Assembly: GCA_905234715.1 (NCBI GenBank) | Contig: CAJOJI010000003.1 | Location: forward strand, 1 to 52,930 | Length of the DNA stretch: 52,930 nt | Direction of reading: 5' to 3' | Source: an uncultured Saccharofermentans sp. | Lineage (GTDB): Bacteria; Bacillota; Clostridia; Saccharofermentanales; Saccharofermentanaceae | Part shown: in pieces, positions 50,221 to 52,930 of the stretch | Layout: the number at the start of each line of letters is the position of its first letter | Position numbering within the stretch: position 1 is the first letter of the stretch | Notes under the pieces: generated by a model | Database searches by the model: none | Seen by the model: the letters and a program-made list of their open reading frames with translations, nothing else | What the model was told of the DNA's origin: nothing | Program-made: the position numbers and the translations under genes

Positions 50221-51863
50221 GACTGAAAAGGAAAGGGTTGCCCGAGATAGAGCTCCCTGCTGAGAAAGTGCCTCAGGGCATTGTTGTCGGGTGTTCCGGC
50301 AACAATGAAGCAATCGTGGATACGGGAGATGTCCACGCGCTTATGCTCGGAGCTGCCGGTGTCGGTAAGACGGCATTCTGGTTATATCCGTGTATTGAAT
50401 ATGCCTTAGCATCCGGTATGAGCTTTCTGTCGACCGATACCAAGGGCGATATTATGAGAAACTACGGGAACATCTGTAAAGAATACGGTTATAACGTTGC
50501 TGTCATTGATCTTCGTAATCCGACCAGATCTAACGGAAACAACCTGTTGCACCTCGTAAACAAGTATATGGATCTTGCTTTGGCAAATCCTGAGAACGTT
50601 GCTTACAGGGCTAAGGCAGAAAAGTATGCAAAGATCATATCCAAAACGATAATTCTCTCTGGAATGGAAGCAACCGCTTTCGGACAGAATGCTTTCTTCT
50701 ACGATGCTGCTGAAGGTCTTCTTACAGCAACAATACTGCTTATAGCCGAGTTTGCTCAGCCTGAACATCGACACATTGTGTCGGTATTCAAGGTAATTCA
50801 GGAACTCTTATCGCCTACCGGAATCAAAGGAAAGAATCAGTTTCAGCTTCTTATGGACGACCTTCCGGACGATCATAAAGCGAAATGGTTTGCCGGTGCG
50901 GCATTGAACTCCCCAGAACAGTCAATGTCGTCAGTTATGAGCACGGCGTTATCAAGACTCAACACATTCCTTGACTCCGAGCTCGAACAGCTCCTCTGCT
51001 TCGATACAGAACTTGATGCCGAGAAGTTCTGCAAAGAAAAGAGTGCGCTTTTCATTATCATGCCGGAAGAAAACCCGAACACGTTCTTCCTTATCTCCCT
51101 TATTATTCAACAGCTTTACCGCGAAATCTTGTCTGTGGCCGATGAGAACGGCGGTAAGCTTGAGAATCGTTGCGTATTCTTCTGCGATGAGTTCGGAACT
51201 TTGCCGAAGATCGACTCCGCAGAGATGATGTTTTCCGCTTCGCGTTCCAGAAGACTGCAAATAGTACCGATAATCCAGTCTTTTGCCCAGCTCGAAAAGA
51301 ACTACGGTAAGGAAGGTGCGGAGATAATCATTGATAATACGCAGCTCACTATCTCCGGAGGATTTGCTCCGAACTCTACATCAGCTGATGTCATTTCAAA
51401 AGCATTGGGCACAAGAACAGTATTGTCCGGTTCGGTAAGCAGATCCAAGGAGAACCCGTCGCAATCGCTGCAGATGATCGAACGGCCGCTTATGACTGCG
51501 GATGAGCTTAGAAATCTTCCCAAAGGCATGTTTATCGTCATGAAAACAGGCTTCCACCCTATGAAGGTTCATATGAAGCTGTTTTTCAAATGGGGAATTA
51601 CTTTCGATGAAAACAATCCGTATGTCGTAAGTGAACATGCAAGCCGCAAAGTCGAATACTCTTGTCGAGATGATATCAAGCGCGCAATCAACGACAAGTA
51701 CCACAAAAATATCGATGCAACAGAGACTGAGAATTCCAAGAACAATGGCGGCCAGAAACATGATCCCAAGAATCCGCCAGTAGAGGTCTTCACTGGCCCG
51801 CCGGAAAACAGAGAACGATATGCCAAGTATATGACCATGAAAGAGGGCAAGAACAATGATTAA
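50217..51863 (+). CDS. TraG/VirD4-family coupling ATPase (conjugative transfer)
   Basis: Walker A MLGAAGVGKTAFW, FLSTDTKGDIMRNYGNICKEYGYNVAVIDLRNPTRSNGNNLLHLV, Walker B RCVFFCDEFGTLPKIDSAEMMFSASRSRRLQIVPIIQSFAQLEKNYG. Confidence 0.88.
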   Translation: MRLKRKGLPEIELPAEKVPQGIVVGCSGNNEAIVDTGDVHALMLGAAGVGKTAFWLYPCIEYALASGMSFLSTDTKGDIMRNYGNICKEYGYNVAVIDLRNPTRSNGNNLLHLVNKYMDLALANPENVAYRAKAEKYAKIISKTIILSGMEATAFGQNAFFYDAAEGLLTATILLIAEFAQPEHRHIVSVFKVIQELLSPTGIKGKNQFQLLMDDLPDDHKAKWFAGAALNSPEQSMSSVMSTALSRLNTFLDSELEQLLCFDTELDAEKFCKEKSALFIIMPEENPNTFFLISLIIQQLYREILSVADENGGKLENRCVFFCDEFGTLPKIDSAEMMFSASRSRRLQIVPIIQSFAQLEKNYGKEGAEIIIDNTQLTISGGFAPNSTSADVISKALGTRTVLSGSVSRSKENPSQSLQMIERPLMTADELRNLPKGMFIVMKTGFHPMKVHMKLFFKWGITFDENNPYVVSEHASRKVEYSCRDDIKRAINDKYHKNIDATETENSKNNGGQKHDPKNPPVEVFTGPPENRERYAKYMTMKEGKNND

Positions 51864-52128
51864 CATCTCATTTCTCTACTCAATTGAGGGCATAAACAAC
51901 AGGGCTATCGTTGTTTACCTGTACCTGAATGACCGGGCAAACAAGGAAGGCGTATGCTGGCCAGGCATCAACACGATTGCGACAGACCTTCATCGCTCCA
52001 GGTCAACCATAAAGCGAGCGATAAACGATTTAAGAGCCTTAAAGCTCATTCAAACAGAACAGCGGTTTCGCCCTAATGGTGCGAAATCGAGCCTTGAATA
52101 CAGATTATCAAGGCCAAAACACTATTAA
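51856..52128 (+). CDS. Helix-turn-helix domain protein
   Basis: NRAIVVYLYLNDRANKEGVCWPGINTIATDLHRSRSTIKRAINDLRALKLIQTEQRFRPNGAKSSLEYRL. Confidence 0.8.
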   Translation: MINISFLYSIEGINNRAIVVYLYLNDRANKEGVCWPGINTIATDLHRSRSTIKRAINDLRALKLIQTEQRFRPNGAKSSLEYRLSRPKHY

Positions 52129-52144
52129 TTTGGGAGGAAATAAT

Positions 52145-52930
52145 ATGAATTACAAAGAATTTAGACAGAAAGTCTTCGATAACATTAAAGATCACCTTTC
52201 CGAAGAGTATCAGGATTATGATATGAGATTTCAGGACATCAGAAAGGGCGCCGGGAACCAATACGAGGCTCTTATGATCGGTCCTAAGGACAGTAAGATG
52301 AGTGTCACACCAGCTCTCAACCTTACCAATGCGTTTAAGGAATACGAAAATGGCATGCCGTTTGATGAAATCTTGGACAAGCTTGCAGATATCCGCATGC
52401 ACGCTGCACTTCCCAACTTCAACAAGGAAGACATATTTGATTACGACAAGATTAAGGATAGGATCATCCCCAGACTCATTAACACAGCTGCAAACGAGGA
52501 ATATCTTGCAGACAAACCTCATAAGGACATGGAGGACCTCTCCATTGTCTATGCAGTTAGGGTATCCGAGGACGAACAGGGCTTCGCAGATGCCGTAATT
52601 ACAAAGGATCTTGCTAATATGTGGGGTGTTTCAGCTCAGGAACTCCACGATAAGGCAATGGATAACATCGCGGAAAGACCGCCTGTCTTCCAGAATATCG
52701 AATCCGTCCTTTTCGGCAAAAAGGAAAATCTCGAAATCGAGGATGTTGAGCCTGAAGAGTACGATGTTCCTTATTTCATCTTGACCAATCAGCAGAAAAC
52801 CAAAGGTGCTGTTATGGCTGTAAACCCTAAAACGATGGATAGAATTACCGCAAAGCTCGGCGAAGTCTATGTTATCCCCTCTTCCGTTGACGAGACTTTG
52901 ATTGTGCCGGAGCCCAATGAGATATTGGAG
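52145..52930 (+). CDS. DUF5688-like protein (runs off the right edge)
   Basis: MNYKEFRQKVFDNIKDHL...VTPALNLTNAFKEYENGMPFDEILDKLADIRMHA...LSIVYAVRVSEDEQGFADAVITKDLANMWGVSAQELHDKAMDN; open to the window end. Confidence 0.75.
   Translation, partial: MNYKEFRQKVFDNIKDHLSEEYQDYDMRFQDIRKGAGNQYEALMIGPKDSKMSVTPALNLTNAFKEYENGMPFDEILDKLADIRMHAALPNFNKEDIFDYDKIKDRIIPRLINTAANEEYLADKPHKDMEDLSIVYAVRVSEDEQGFADAVITKDLANMWGVSAQELHDKAMDNIAERPPVFQNIESVLFGKKENLEIEDVEPEEYDVPYFILTNQQKTKGAVMAVNPKTMDRITAKLGEVYVIPSSVDETLIVPEPNEILE

Overview
Firmicutes/Clostridia-like chromosomal window with two distinct halves. About 1-39.6 kb is a compact core backbone, almost all on the minus strand: cdsA(partial)-uppS-frr-pyrH-tsf-rpsB; folA-histidine phosphatase-thyA; a group II intron 3' remnant; two tRNA-Pro; an IspH-S1 fusion; cmk; an RpiR-type regulator; scpB-scpA; an M50 protease; ileS; an RluA-type synthase; an rRNA methyltransferase; three lipoproteins; a divergent plus-strand two-component system and RsuA-type pseudouridine synthase; valS; a ROK kinase; clpX; dtd; rarA; glyA; an AIR-synthase-like protein; thiI; a cysteine desulfurase; and a GH51 arabinofuranosidase. 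At ~39.75 kb the organisation switches to a plus-strand accessory region that reads as the left end of an integrative conjugative element. The switch coincides with a tRNA 3'-end remnant (probably tRNA-Leu) that still has its terminator, next to three perfectly spaced 11-bp direct repeats. The element carries AbrB-like, YodL/DUF3846-like and SpoVG-like genes, a Thr/Pro-stalk lipoprotein, a giant surface protein (S8 subtilase-like region, possible thioester-type domain, Thr/Pro stalk, Cna-B-like domains, VaFE/T-Q-ester repeats, IPQTGE motif), a TraG/VirD4-like coupling ATPase overlapping it by ATGA, an HTH protein and a DUF5688-like protein running off the end. The giant surface-protein gene is interrupted by two frame breaks, one of which looks like a recombination scar between VaFE repeats. 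All calls come from reading the sequence; no searches were run.
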